A stretch of DNA of 64,000 bases from Paraburkholderia largidicola (lineage in GTDB: Bacteria; Pseudomonadota; Gammaproteobacteria; Burkholderiales; Burkholderiaceae). Below, piece by piece: positions 45,641-55,180 of this stretch. The notes under the pieces are model-generated. The model was not told where the DNA came from. It ran no database searches and worked only from the letters and a program-made list of their open reading frames with translations. Numbering within the stretch: position 1 is the first letter of the stretch; the number at the start of each line of letters is the position of its first letter. The translations under genes and the position numbers were made by a program. Location: the NCBI RefSeq assembly GCF_013426895.1, contig NZ_AP023174.1, positions 2,108,001-2,172,000 of the forward strand, written 5' to 3'.

Positions 45641-45701
45641 CGGTTTCGCTCGCCTGACCGCGTAGCAACGGCGAAGCCTTCCGCGCTTTTGGGAGCGATC
45701 G

Positions 45702-46661
45702 ATGCGTCACCCGGAGTTGGTGGAAAAGCGGTTCCGCTATCGGTTGGGTCATGGCACGCGCTGGCTATCGCTGATCGTCGCGCCGCTGGCTTGCGTGTTG
45801 ATCGCGGGCGCGGCCGCCGCGCAGAACGATGCGGCCGCGCTGGCCGCGCATGTCGCCCCGCAGGTCACGCTGGGCGCCAGCGAGGCCGTCGCGAATGCCG
45901 CGAAGCTGCCGCTCGAGCAGCAGGTCAAGTGGCTGCGCAATGCCGCGCAAAGCGGCGCGCTCGAGCAGATGGACGACGCGCAGCTCGTCGCGCTGTTCGA
46001 ATCGTTCGATCCGCTCACGGTGCCGCGCTATATCGAGGAAGGCCCGAACGGCTACCCGTCGTACGAGTTCACGATGCTGCGCCAGGAGCGCATTCGCGGC
46101 ATCTGGCCACGCCGGCCCGATCACATGCTCGTGCGGCTCACGCGCGAGCCGCTGCGCATCTACGGCCGCTGGCTGCCCGACGGCCCGCACGCCGGCCAGG
46201 AGATCATCTACGACGAGTCGAAACGCGCCAACCAGATGTACGGCCACCTCGGCGGCATCTTCAACATCATCCCGCTGTGGACCTCGATCAACGGCACGCT
46301 CGCGCGCTCGCAATCGAACCATCAGGTGCGCGATCTCGGCACCGAATTCATCGCGCAGCAGTTTCTCGACGAAGGCAAAAAATTCGCCAATGTGGGCATC
46401 ACACGGCCCGCGCAGATCGACGTGCGAACCGTCGACGGCGTACGCGTCGTCGCCTTCACCTACGAAACGCCCACGGGCCAGCCCGATTACTACGCGAAAA
46501 AGGAAGTGCTCGGCCTCGATCTGCGGCACCCGTATTTCCGGATGGCCGAATCGTACGGCAACGACGGAGAGATTTTCGAGCGCATCGTGTTCCTGACGAT
46601 CACGCCAAAGACCTTCGACGACATGGCGTTCGATCCCAAAAACCCCGAGTACCGGTTCTGA
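45702..46661 (+). CDS. DUF1571 exported protein
   Basis: 319 residues with GGGAG before the ATG. The N-terminal basic segment (EKRFRYRLGHGTRW) leads to LSLIVAPLACVLIAGAAAAQ, a signal peptide or anchor ending near residue 40. The mature part has YEFTMLRQERIRGIWPRRPD, MLVRLTREPLRIYGRWLPDG and GQEIIYDESKRANQMYGHLG (about 125-190), the lolA-like strand pattern of DUF1571 periplasmic proteins. The function of this family is not known; a lipoprotein- or lipid-handling beta-sheet fold is plausible. It lies 61 bases after fadD in the same direction and may be co-transcribed. Confidence 0.78.
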   Translation: MRHPELVEKRFRYRLGHGTRWLSLIVAPLACVLIAGAAAAQNDAAALAAHVAPQVTLGASEAVANAAKLPLEQQVKWLRNAAQSGALEQMDDAQLVALFESFDPLTVPRYIEEGPNGYPSYEFTMLRQERIRGIWPRRPDHMLVRLTREPLRIYGRWLPDGPHAGQEIIYDESKRANQMYGHLGGIFNIIPLWTSINGTLARSQSNHQVRDLGTEFIAQQFLDEGKKFANVGITRPAQIDVRTVDGVRVVAFTYETPTGQPDYYAKKEVLGLDLRHPYFRMAESYGNDGEIFERIVFLTITPKTFDDMAFDPKNPEYRF

Positions 46662-46662
46662 T

Positions 46663-47055
46663 TCAGGTCGTCAATGCGAACGCGACGCACGCGTGCTGCG
46701 GCACGCTGCGCGCTTGCGTGACGGGCGCGGCGGGCGGCAGCGCGAGCCGCGCGAGCACGAAGAAGTCGGCGGCACGCGTGACACCGACGAGCGTCAGCCG
46801 GCCAGCCGAGCGCATCGCGCGCGGCGCGAGCGAGTCGTACCAGAGCGTGGCGATATCGGCGTGCGGCGCGGCGCTCACGTCGAACACGGGCACACGCATG
46901 CGCGCGGCGTGATCGCCCAGCGCCGTCGATTCGGGCAGCGCCGTGTCGATTAGCGCGAGGTCCGCGCGCAGCCCATCCAGACGAAGCCACGGCGCGCCGA
47001 AAGCCGGTGCCGCCGACAGCCATGCGCCCGCTGCGATGAATGTGCGCCGCTGCAT
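46663..47055 (-). CDS. Small exported protein with RR signal
   Basis: 130 residues; GAGGG precedes the ATG at 47055. MQRRTFIAAGAWLSAAPAFG is an RR-containing signal peptide (RRTFIAA resembles a twin-arginine motif) with cleavage likely after AFG. The rest (LRADLALIDTALPESTALGD, VPVFDVSAAPHADIATLWYD) matches no family I recognise. The stop of the flavoprotein gene upstream is only 22 bases away, so the two form an operon. The protein may be a partner or assembly factor of that enzyme. It has no haem motif (CxxCH), so it is not the cytochrome subunit seen in p-cresol methylhydroxylase. Confidence 0.65.
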   Translation of the reverse strand: MQRRTFIAAGAWLSAAPAFGAPWLRLDGLRADLALIDTALPESTALGDHAARMRVPVFDVSAAPHADIATLWYDSLAPRAMRSAGRLTLVGVTRAADFFVLARLALPPAAPVTQARSVPQHACVAFALTT

Positions 47056-47077
47056 GTCATGCCCTCATGCTCATGGT

Positions 47078-48661
47078 TCACGTATATCCGCGCCAGTTAC
47101 GAAACGCCTTCGGCCAGATGCCCTGCTTGCCCGGCGACAGGATGCCCGCCGGATCGAGCGCGTCCTTGATCGTCTCCGACAGGCGCAGCATGGCGCCGTC
47201 GTTGAAGTTGTAGCGCGCCGCGGCGAAGTCCATATAGACGAGGTGCGAGCGGTACTCGCCGTAACCCGCGCCGTGCGCGTCGCTCATCCACGCGCGCAGC
47301 AGATCGCCGGCCAGTTCGCTCTGCCGCGCGTCGCTCTTGTCGAAGATCGCGGCAGCGATGTGATGCAGGTGCCGCTCGCCCGATGTGAAACCGCCGTAGT
47401 AATCGAAGCCATATTCGTTGGCGCGCGCCTTCGCCATCGAATACTGGCGCATCGCGTCGCGGCCCGTCGCCGGACAGACAGGCGAGAAGTCGACGTGCGC
47501 GCCGCTGCTGCCGCCGCGCCAGTCGAGCATGCGGAACGCCGTCATGCCCGGAATGCCCGCGAGGTTGCGGTCGCCGCCCGCCTCCGGCTCCGCGTTGCCG
47601 TCGTAGGTCTTCGACAGCATCCGCGCACCCGGAATGCGGCCGAACGCGCGCCGCACGATCGCGTCTCGCGCATCGATCACTTCGCGCTCGCCGTAGAGTG
47701 CGTAATGCAGGTTCCAGCGGCCGATTTTCAGCGCCTCGGTCATCGACGCGATCGCGCTTTCCGGCATCACGCCCTTGCCCTGATACCACTGCGAGCGCGG
47801 CCCGATACCCGCCGCGCGGCGCAGCGCGCCTTCGATGACCGCCTGGTTGCCGATCGTGCCGTTCAGCCGCAACGGCCGCAGCGTCTCGACGACTGCTTCC
47901 AGATCGTCGTCGCGCTGAAACTGGATTTCGCCCAGCAGATACGCGCTCGGCGCGGGCATCAGCCAGACGCCCATCTTCGTGACGATGCCGTAGTTCGACT
48001 GCATGAACATCGGATCGAACGACGGCCCATAGCCATACCTGAACGCCTGCCACGACGTGCCGATCTCGATCCCGCCCATGCCCGTGCGCACGAGGTCGCC
48101 ATTCGCGAGCACCACTTCCATCCCGCATTGGGCCGCCGCGTGATCGCCGTAGGCCGTCGTGCCGAAGCCGCGCTCCAGCGTGTTGCCGACGATGCTGCCC
48201 CAGCCCGCCGCGGGCGGATCGACCCACAGCTTGTAGCCGCGCTCGCGCAGATGGTGATGCAGATCGAAGTAGCTGACGCCGGGTTCGACGAGCGCGTAGG
48301 CAAGTGGCTCGTCGACAGCGAGAATCCGGTTCATCCGCTGCAGGTCGAGCACCACCGATCCCGGCAAACGCGGCGCCGCGCCGCCGTACGCGAAATTGCG
48401 TCCCGTCGATACCGTCCAGAGCGGAACGCGGTACTCGTTCGCGACGCGCAGGATCGCGCGGATCTCATCGACGCTCGCCGGCAACACCGCCGCCGACGGC
48501 ACGAACGATGCCGCGAGCGTCCCCGGTGCGAACGGATCGGCATACGCCGCGAGGCTTGCCGGCGACGATGCGACCTGCGTGGCGCCGACGATCGCCTCGA
48601 AGGCGGCGAGCGCGCGGTCGAACGTTGCGGCAGAAATGTCCGGCGGCAGGATGCGTGTCAA
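47078..48661 (-). CDS. FAD-linked oxidase of the VAO/PCMH family
   Basis: 527 residues from a TTG (48661) with AGGGAA just upstream. The N-terminal PCMH-type FAD domain has LPASVDEIRAILRVANEYRV, then LWTVSTGRNFAYGGAAPRLP and GSVVLDLQRMNRI (about 95-117), and WGSIVGNTLERGFGTTAYGD (about 155-174), which binds the pyrophosphate. The C-terminal half (GFDYYGGFTSGERHLHHIAA, DALDPAGILSPGKQGIWP) matches vanillyl-alcohol oxidase and p-cresol methylhydroxylase flavoproteins. It probably oxidises a para-substituted phenol. No cytochrome partner gene is seen, so an oxidase or an unlinked acceptor is possible. The downstream small protein is its only operon partner. Confidence 0.88.
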   Translation of the reverse strand: MTRILPPDISAATFDRALAAFEAIVGATQVASSPASLAAYADPFAPGTLAASFVPSAAVLPASVDEIRAILRVANEYRVPLWTVSTGRNFAYGGAAPRLPGSVVLDLQRMNRILAVDEPLAYALVEPGVSYFDLHHHLRERGYKLWVDPPAAGWGSIVGNTLERGFGTTAYGDHAAAQCGMEVVLANGDLVRTGMGGIEIGTSWQAFRYGYGPSFDPMFMQSNYGIVTKMGVWLMPAPSAYLLGEIQFQRDDDLEAVVETLRPLRLNGTIGNQAVIEGALRRAAGIGPRSQWYQGKGVMPESAIASMTEALKIGRWNLHYALYGEREVIDARDAIVRRAFGRIPGARMLSKTYDGNAEPEAGGDRNLAGIPGMTAFRMLDWRGGSSGAHVDFSPVCPATGRDAMRQYSMAKARANEYGFDYYGGFTSGERHLHHIAAAIFDKSDARQSELAGDLLRAWMSDAHGAGYGEYRSHLVYMDFAAARYNFNDGAMLRLSETIKDALDPAGILSPGKQGIWPKAFRNWRGYT

Positions 48662-48782
48662 AGTGTTCCCTCGTCGTGTCGAAGCGGTATCGGCTGGCTA
48701 GGTTGCTGAGAGGCAGCGGGTTCGAGTGTGTTCAAGACTCGCAGGCGACGAATAGCGCTCGCGCGACACGCATCGCCCACGA

Positions 48783-49259
48783 TCAACGCCGGTGCCCGCC
48801 GCCCATGCCACCCATGCCGCCCCATGCGTGACCGCCGCCCCAGCCGTGCATGCCGCCCGTCCCGTGGAATCCGCCATGGCCCATGCCGCCCGGCCGCCCC
48901 CAATGCACATGGTTCATGTGATGGAAATGATGAAACCGGTCGACGAACACGAACGACGCGCCGAAGCCCACGGCGACAGGCGGCCCCCAGTACCACGGGT
49001 CATAGTAAGGATAGGCGGGAATCGGATAGACGACGGCCGCTGAGTCGTCGGCCTGCTGGATCTGCCATGTCCCATCCGGCTGCTGGCAAGCAAGGCCGCT
49101 GATCTGCTGCATGGTGCCGTCGATCTCCGCCTGACCGACGATGTTGCGGCATGTCATCTGATCGTTGAGCGGCTCCTGCGCGGCAACGGGCGGTGAAGCC
49201 GTAACCGCGCATCCGGCGCACACGCACAGCGTCGCGCCGAGTCCAAACAAAGTACGCAT
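48783..49259 (-). CDS. His/Gly-rich lipoprotein of unknown function
   Basis: 158 residues from the ATG at 49259 (AGGA six bases before it). LFGLGATLCVCAGCAVTASP carries a lipobox (CAGC, cysteine about 17). The middle (QMTCRNIVGQAEIDGTMQQI, GLACQQPDGTWQIQQ) looks like a small surface-antigen-like beta domain with two cysteines. After a Tyr/Pro-rich stretch (YPIPAYPYYDPWYWGPP) the tail is Met/His/Gly-rich (DRFHHFHHMNHVHWG, then GGMHGWGGGHAWGG). Such a tail could bind metal ions or surface ligands. No family assignment is secure. It lies alone between the flavoprotein and anti-sigma genes. Confidence 0.7.
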   Translation of the reverse strand: MRTLFGLGATLCVCAGCAVTASPPVAAQEPLNDQMTCRNIVGQAEIDGTMQQISGLACQQPDGTWQIQQADDSAAVVYPIPAYPYYDPWYWGPPVAVGFGASFVFVDRFHHFHHMNHVHWGRPGGMGHGGFHGTGGMHGWGGGHAWGGMGGMGGGHRR

Positions 49260-49504
49260 GATGTGTCCTGCCCGACGGTGCGGCGTTGCGGCACGTTCGT
49301 GTGCCGTCGCCGTGAAGACGCCATCGATTCGCCTTGCAGGACGCGCGGCCAATGGCCGCTGCAGATTCGCCGGGAGCGAAAATCACGCGCCTGCACAACT
49401 TAAACGCTTGTGCACAAGGCGCTATTCCTGCTGCGCGGGAAGCGGCGCCGCGCATCGTGTTACACGATGTTTCCGGCACCTGGAAGGTCGATGCGGCGCA
49501 GCGA

Positions 49505-50299
49505 TTACTGCCACGTTTCCGGACGGCCGCCGAGTTCGCCGCACACTTCGATCGCGATCGAGCGCAGCTTGTCTTCCTCGATCGGACCAGACAGCGCGTA
49601 ACCCATGTGATCGTTGATCCAGTAGAAGGTGCGCCGGTTGCCGTCGCGGAACAGACGGAACGCGGTCTCGTCTTTCGGGATGCCCGTCACGTAGAGCGTG
49701 AGGCGCGCGCCGCCCTGGTTCTCGTACATGAATTGCGCGGCAGGCCCGGCTTCGCCCGGCAACAGCCTTCCGCCGACGAGCGTATAGCCGTACTCCTGCA
49801 GCGAAGGCACGGACAGATGCCGGTTCAGGCGCTTCGACAGCCAGTTGATCAGATGCTCTTCCTCGGCGGCCGCTACCTCGACGGGATGACGGCGCTCCGG
49901 CGTATAGACGGCGTAGGCGATATCCGCGCGCCGCGCGAACGACATCACGTCGCCATTGCCGCCGCCCGTCAGGCGCGGCACCAGCGGGCCGAGCGCAAGC
50001 GCCAGCCCCGCGCCGACTGCGAGCCAGCATGCCGCGACGGCCACGCGGCGCCACCACGGAATGCGCGCGCGCAGCACGATGAACGGCGGCTCCTCGCGTT
50101 CGGGCGCGCCGCACAGCGCCTGCAGCGCGGCCTTCTGCGCACGCCACGACGCGACCTGTGCGGACGCCTGCGGGTCGCGCGCCAGATGCTCGCGCACGGC
50201 GGCGCTCTCGCTCTCCGGCAACTCGCTGTCGACGAATGCCGACAGCGCGCGCAGATCAGGCGCGTTCGCGGAACCGGTAGTGTGTTCGTCGTTGTTCAT
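49505..50299 (-). CDS. Membrane anti-sigma factor
   Basis: 264 residues. The N-terminal cytoplasmic part (DLRALSAFVDSELPESESAA, VREHLARDPQASAQVASWRA, about 15-65) has the anti-sigma helical pattern without the zinc HxxxCxxC motif. One span (RVAVAACWLAVGAGLALALG, about 84-103) leads to a periplasmic domain of about 150 residues with no known enzyme motif. It starts ten bases after the sigma-factor stop, the usual order for a cognate pair. It should hold the sigma factor at the membrane until a periplasmic signal releases it. GGTGAGAAG precedes the ATG at a slightly long distance. Confidence 0.85.
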   Translation of the reverse strand: MNNDEHTTGSANAPDLRALSAFVDSELPESESAAVREHLARDPQASAQVASWRAQKAALQALCGAPEREEPPFIVLRARIPWWRRVAVAACWLAVGAGLALALGPLVPRLTGGGNGDVMSFARRADIAYAVYTPERRHPVEVAAAEEEHLINWLSKRLNRHLSVPSLQEYGYTLVGGRLLPGEAGPAAQFMYENQGGARLTLYVTGIPKDETAFRLFRDGNRRTFYWINDHMGYALSGPIEEDKLRSIAIEVCGELGGRPETWQ

Positions 50300-50309
50300 T
50301 GCGCGCTTC

Positions 50310-50837
50310 TCACCTGGCCTTCACCACTTTCAGCGACGGCGACTTGTGGACAGGCCCTTCCGTCAACAATGCCCGCATGTGCTCGCGGGCGCGAGACAGC
50401 CGCGACATCACCGTGCCGATCGGCACGCCTAGCGCCACGGACGCCTCCTGATAACTCAACTCCTCCACGCAAACCAGCAACATCACTTCGCGTTGCTCGA
50501 CGGGCAGACAATAAAGCGCGCGCTGCACATCGCGCAACACCAGACCGTCGACTTCGCCGCGCGGCGCTTCGAGATTGCGCCATGGCGCGCTCTCGTCGTC
50601 GACGGCGATTTCGCGGCGCACCCGCAACTGGTCGATATACAGATGCCGCAAAATAGTCAGCAGCCACGCACGCAGGTTGCTGTCCGGGCGGAAGCCTTTC
50701 CAGCGGGCGAGCGCGCGCTCGGCCGTATCCTGAACCAGGTCGTCCGCCCAAGCTGGGTCGCCCGTCAGTGCGCGCGCATAGCGCCGCAACTGAGGGAGCC
50801 ACGAAATCACTTCCGCTTCGAAGTTCACCCGGCGCAA
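50310..50837 (-). CDS. ECF-type RNA polymerase sigma factor
   Basis: About 175 residues. The start is a TTG at 50837 or a GTG three codons later (50828); neither has a good ribosome site. Region 2 is seen in WLPQLRRYARALTGDPAWAD, DLVQDTAERALARWKGF and NLRAWLLTILRHLYIDQLRV (about 13-73). Region 4 is LYCLPVEQREVMLLVCVEEL, then SYQEASVALGVPIGTVMSRL (about 110-150). It should direct transcription of an extracytoplasmic stress or surface regulon and often its own operon. The small lipoprotein upstream and the anti-sigma downstream form the transcription unit with it. Confidence 0.9.
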   Translation of the reverse strand: MRRVNFEAEVISWLPQLRRYARALTGDPAWADDLVQDTAERALARWKGFRPDSNLRAWLLTILRHLYIDQLRVRREIAVDDESAPWRNLEAPRGEVDGLVLRDVQRALYCLPVEQREVMLLVCVEELSYQEASVALGVPIGTVMSRLSRAREHMRALLTEGPVHKSPSLKVVKAR

Positions 50838-50861
50838 GCTGTCATGCGAGCACAGGCATTG

Positions 50862-51011
50862 TCAATAGCCGCCACTACTACCGCTCGAGCCGCCGCTGCT
50901 CCCACCCGACGAACTCATGTCGCCCGTGGATTGACACGCGGTCAGCGAGAGGGACGCAATCCCGAGCGCGAGCACGACGAATACGGTCGATACCAGTCTG
51001 GACACTTTCAT
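50862..51011 (-). CDS. 49-residue Ser/Gly-rich lipoprotein
   Basis: A tiny protein from an ATG with a strong GGAGG ribosome site. MKVSRLVSTVFVVLALGIAS is the hydrophobic signal, and LTAC is the lipobox with cysteine at about 26. The mature part is only QSTGDMSSSGGSSGGSSGSS plus GGY, a low-complexity tail. It is the first gene of the leftward unit with the sigma and anti-sigma genes, 24 bases before the sigma start. It may be a sensor element or simply a target of the sigma factor. Too short for a family call, but the lipobox and ribosome site make it credible. Confidence 0.72.
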   Translation of the reverse strand: MKVSRLVSTVFVVLALGIASLSLTACQSTGDMSSSGGSSGGSSGSSGGY

Positions 51012-51525
51012 GTAAAACCTCCTGCACGGCGCGGCGCGACGTATCGCATAGCCATGCGTTGAACCGGCGGCACGCACGCGTGCGACAGACGACGCGACGC
51101 CGGCGACCCATTGGACAGTTGAGGAAACCTCGTGCAAAGACGGACGCCCGTTTGCGATGCGTGCTGCTGACACGTCCGTCTTGCCATCTCACGGCTTCGC
51201 GGCTTTCGTGCGATGCCTGACCGATAAACGCTCGTGGCAGGCGTTTTATTCCGCGGCATGCGCGAATGGCGACATTTCTGGTCTGGAGCGAGCGTGCGTA
51301 TCGACGCCGTCCGGCGCCCGCAACCGCCGTGAACGTTGGCTGGCGCGCATAGCGCCGCAGGATTTGGTAACTCAACGTTACACTTGATCTTTAATGGATG
51401 CTTCCGCGCCCACAAGTGGTTATAGTGGGCGTCAACCCCGTTCGACGTTTGGACCCATCATGTCAGCGTAAAGCGACAACGGGTAAAATCACGACGAACA
51501 ACCGTTTCTCTACACACAATTGTCC
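51012..51525. promoter_or_regulatory. Divergent intergenic region (sigma operon / hfq2)
   Basis: 514 bases with no credible gene. It must hold the leftward promoter of the sigma operon and the rightward one of hfq2. A hairpin ATAAACGC-N9-GCGTTTTAT lies at about 51223-51249. TTATAG near 51420 and TAAAAT near 51485 are possible -10 boxes for hfq2; no convincing -35 was found. Confidence 0.4.
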
Positions 51526-51984
51526 ATGCCTTCCGCAGAATCGCATCCGCAAAACGACTTTATGAACGCAGCGCGCAAAGAACGTAAGCGCGTGGAGATT
51601 TACCTCGTCAACGGCATTCGCCTGACGGGCTGCATCGAGTCGTTCGACCAGTATCTGGTGATGCTGCGCACGCCCGTCGGGCTGCAAGGCATCTACAAGC
51701 GCGCCATTTCCACGATCCAGCTCGACACGGGCACCCGCCCCGCGCCGCGCGCAGGACGGCCGTCGCATGGCGAGCATTCCGCACGCGGCCCGCATGGTTC
51801 GCGTGAACACCGCGAGCCCCGGGAACCGCGCGAGCCGCGTGAGTCGTATGGCGGTTCGCAAGGGTCGTCGGACCGGTCTTCGTCGTCGGACGCGCCCGTG
51901 GTCGTCACCCGCCGCCGACGCCTGTACGGCGCTGGCAATAACGGCAACGATCAGGGTAACAACGGCGGCGGCAGCAGCGAATAA
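51526..51984 (+). CDS. hfq2: Second Hfq RNA chaperone (Hfq2-type) with long C-terminal tail
   Basis: 152 residues from the ATG at 51526. The Sm core is clear: [39 protein letters not shown] (Sm1, about 29-47) and IYKRAISTI (Sm2, 56-64). Residue Q9 and the Y57-K58 pair match the proximal uridine site of E. coli Hfq, but the next histidine is arginine (R59) and the ring residue is Y43. The core ends near residue 68. An 80-residue tail follows with [24 protein letters not shown] charged repeats and an Asn/Gly end, likely disordered and RNA-binding. Burkholderia cenocepacia encodes two Hfq proteins, the second longer (188 residues); this fits the second. Canonical hfq is not in the window. Confidence 0.88.
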   Translation: MPSAESHPQNDFMNAARKERKRVEIYLVNGIRLTGCIESFDQYLVMLRTPVGLQGIYKRAISTIQLDTGTRPAPRAGRPSHGEHSARGPHGSREHREPREPREPRESYGGSQGSSDRSSSSDAPVVVTRRRRLYGAGNNGNDQGNNGGGSSE

Positions 51985-52062
51985 GGCCGGATAAGCCCAA
52001 CGGGCTTCACGGCAGCGTGAGGCGCGCGCCCGGCGCGCCTGCACTGCAACACGGGCGGCTGG

Positions 52063-52290
52063 CTAGCCGGGACGACTGGCCAGCTGCTTGAGCATCCTCT
52101 CGATCCGCACGCCCTGTTGGGCAGTCAGTTCATACCCGCACTTCACTTCGAGCACCCGTCGCTGCCAGTAGCGGGCGTTCAGCCGATGCACCATCGGCTG
52201 ACGCATTGCCCACTCCAGATGCTCCAGTTCCGATTCGACAACATGTGACGCGCTCAGGCGCTGTCCGCTGCCATATCCATTCGGTTGCAT
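52063..52290 (-). CDS. Small conserved-type protein of unknown function
   Basis: 75 residues from the ATG at 52290, with GAGGG five bases before it; the longer upstream frame is unlikely. The protein (SELEHLEWAMRQPMVHRLNA, RYWQRRVLEVKCGYELTAQQ, RIERMLKQLASRPG) is helical and amphipathic, with one cysteine. I do not recognise a family. It is convergent with hfq2, ending 78 bases away. The good ribosome site and normal amino-acid composition argue for a real gene. Confidence 0.55.
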   Translation of the reverse strand: MQPNGYGSGQRLSASHVVESELEHLEWAMRQPMVHRLNARYWQRRVLEVKCGYELTAQQGVRIERMLKQLASRPG

Positions 52291-52560
52291 GGTTGCCCTC
52301 GTAAGCCAGCCGCGCCCGGCGCCTACGTGTGCGCCGACGTCGTGTGACACCGTTATAACGAACGATCCCGCGAGAAATTCCATTGGCCTGCATGGAACCT
52401 ACAACATGCTTTCGCGATGTTCAACCTGAGTCGCTAGTCGGCGTGCGATTCGCGCCACGCTGGGGGCGTTGTGTGTGCGTTTGGCCTATGCCATAGGCCC
52501 AGGCGGCTGCGATGGCATGATTGCGTTATGCTGAGTTCAATCTACGCAGCGGAGCGTGTC

Positions 52561-52731
52561 ATGTCCACATCGAAGCACCCCACCCCGAAGGCACCCGACA
52601 AACATCCGTCCAGCGACGAACGTCTCGACGAAGCGCTCGACGAGACCTTTCCTGCCAGCGACCCGATCGCGGTCGATCCGGAACCGGACGACGACGATAA
52701 CCGTCAAGGCAAGCAGAAAAAGTCGCGCTGA
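52561..52731 (+). CDS. Small acidic protein with ETFPASDP motif
   Basis: 56 residues from the ATG at 52561 (GGAG about seven bases upstream). SDERLDEALDETFPASDPIA is the core of a short conserved protein type found across proteobacteria, with unknown function. The rest is hydrophilic: a Lys/Pro N-terminus, then PEPDDDDNRQ and a basic end. No membrane segment is visible. It stands alone between two leftward genes. Confidence 0.7.
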   Translation: MSTSKHPTPKAPDKHPSSDERLDEALDETFPASDPIAVDPEPDDDDNRQGKQKKSR

Positions 52732-52995
52732 GGAAGGCCGTTGCAGAGCGAGATATGCCATCCGCGCGGACGCTGCGCGCACGCGGGATGGATGAAGACG
52801 GCCGTCTGACCGATGAAGAGCGTGCCGTACGTCGATGCACGGCTCACGGTGCTATCGCCGCACGCGTCGATTCCAAACGCCTCGCGGCGCTGCAGACGAA
52901 CCCACCCCCGCATGGTCAGATGCGTGGTGTGAGTCCGGTCAGACACACGAGGCGGAGCCGCGAAGCCGTCGAAGGCCCGCGCGGCTCACGCAAGG

Positions 52996-53709
52996 TCAGC
53001 GCACTGCCAGGCCGCTTTCGAGCTGACGCTGCAGATCGCGCACCTGGCGCTGCGCCGCGCGCAACTGCTCCTGCGACTGCGCCTTCTGCTGCGCCAGCGC
53101 CGCAGCTTCCGCACGGGTCTGCTGCTGCATGCTGTTGACGATGGTCTGCTGCTCGTGCGCGATGTTCAGGTCGGCCTGCAGACGGTTCGCGCGCTCCTGT
53201 GACAGCGCGACGAGGTGATCCGTGTAGGCCTTCTGCGCTTCGAGCTTGGTGCGGCGGATTTCGACATCGGACAGCTGTGCCGTCTGACGCGCGAAGTCGC
53301 GGTAAATCTGCTCGGCGCGCGCTTCGTCCTGCGTCTTGATCACGCGCCAGAAGTTCTTCTGCTGGAAGAGCGCGACGTAGTACGTCATGTCCTTGCCATA
53401 GAACAACAGGCTTGCCCCGTAGCTGCCGTTGTAGGTCGTGCGCAATTCGGTGACGTCGGCGCCGTGAATCTTCTGTTGCAGTTCCGCGACATTGCCCGTC
53501 GCCGACTGCTTCGCCTCGTCTGGCGTGAGCGCAATCGTTTGACTGTCCGCCGTGACGGGAGCAGCAGCAGGCGTTGTCTGCGCGACGATCACACTCGCTG
53601 CGTCGTCCGTGCCGTTACTGGCAGAACTCTGCGCGTAGACCCCTTGAACGCCCCCGAAAACGATCATTGCCGACATCACGATGTGTCGAACTTTCGACTT
53701 CTGGTCCAT
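52996..53709 (-). CDS. DUF2968 exported coiled-coil protein
   Basis: About 237 residues from the ATG at 53709. The signal peptide is VRHIVMSAMIVFGGVQGVYA, cut before QSS. A central domain (LRTTYNGSYGASLLFYGKDM, TYYVALFQQKNFWRVIK, about 95-135) is the DUF2968 core. From about 165 to 235 the protein is a coiled coil rich in Gln, Ala and Arg (RAEAAALAQQKAQSQEQLRA). It should lie in the periplasm. It is 48 bases downstream of the sigma-54 activator gene in the same direction and may be the last gene of the Tad locus, though a link to pili is only positional. Confidence 0.8.
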   Translation of the reverse strand: MDQKSKVRHIVMSAMIVFGGVQGVYAQSSASNGTDDAASVIVAQTTPAAAPVTADSQTIALTPDEAKQSATGNVAELQQKIHGADVTELRTTYNGSYGASLLFYGKDMTYYVALFQQKNFWRVIKTQDEARAEQIYRDFARQTAQLSDVEIRRTKLEAQKAYTDHLVALSQERANRLQADLNIAHEQQTIVNSMQQQTRAEAAALAQQKAQSQEQLRAAQRQVRDLQRQLESGLAVR

Positions 53710-53757
53710 GTAATTTCTGCTCGTGTCGTGTTTTAGTTTTGCAAAACCGTTCAATTA

Positions 53758-55149
<1,392 letters not shown>

Positions 55150-55180
55150 AGGCAGAAATTCATTGAATGGCCGTTTCGTT

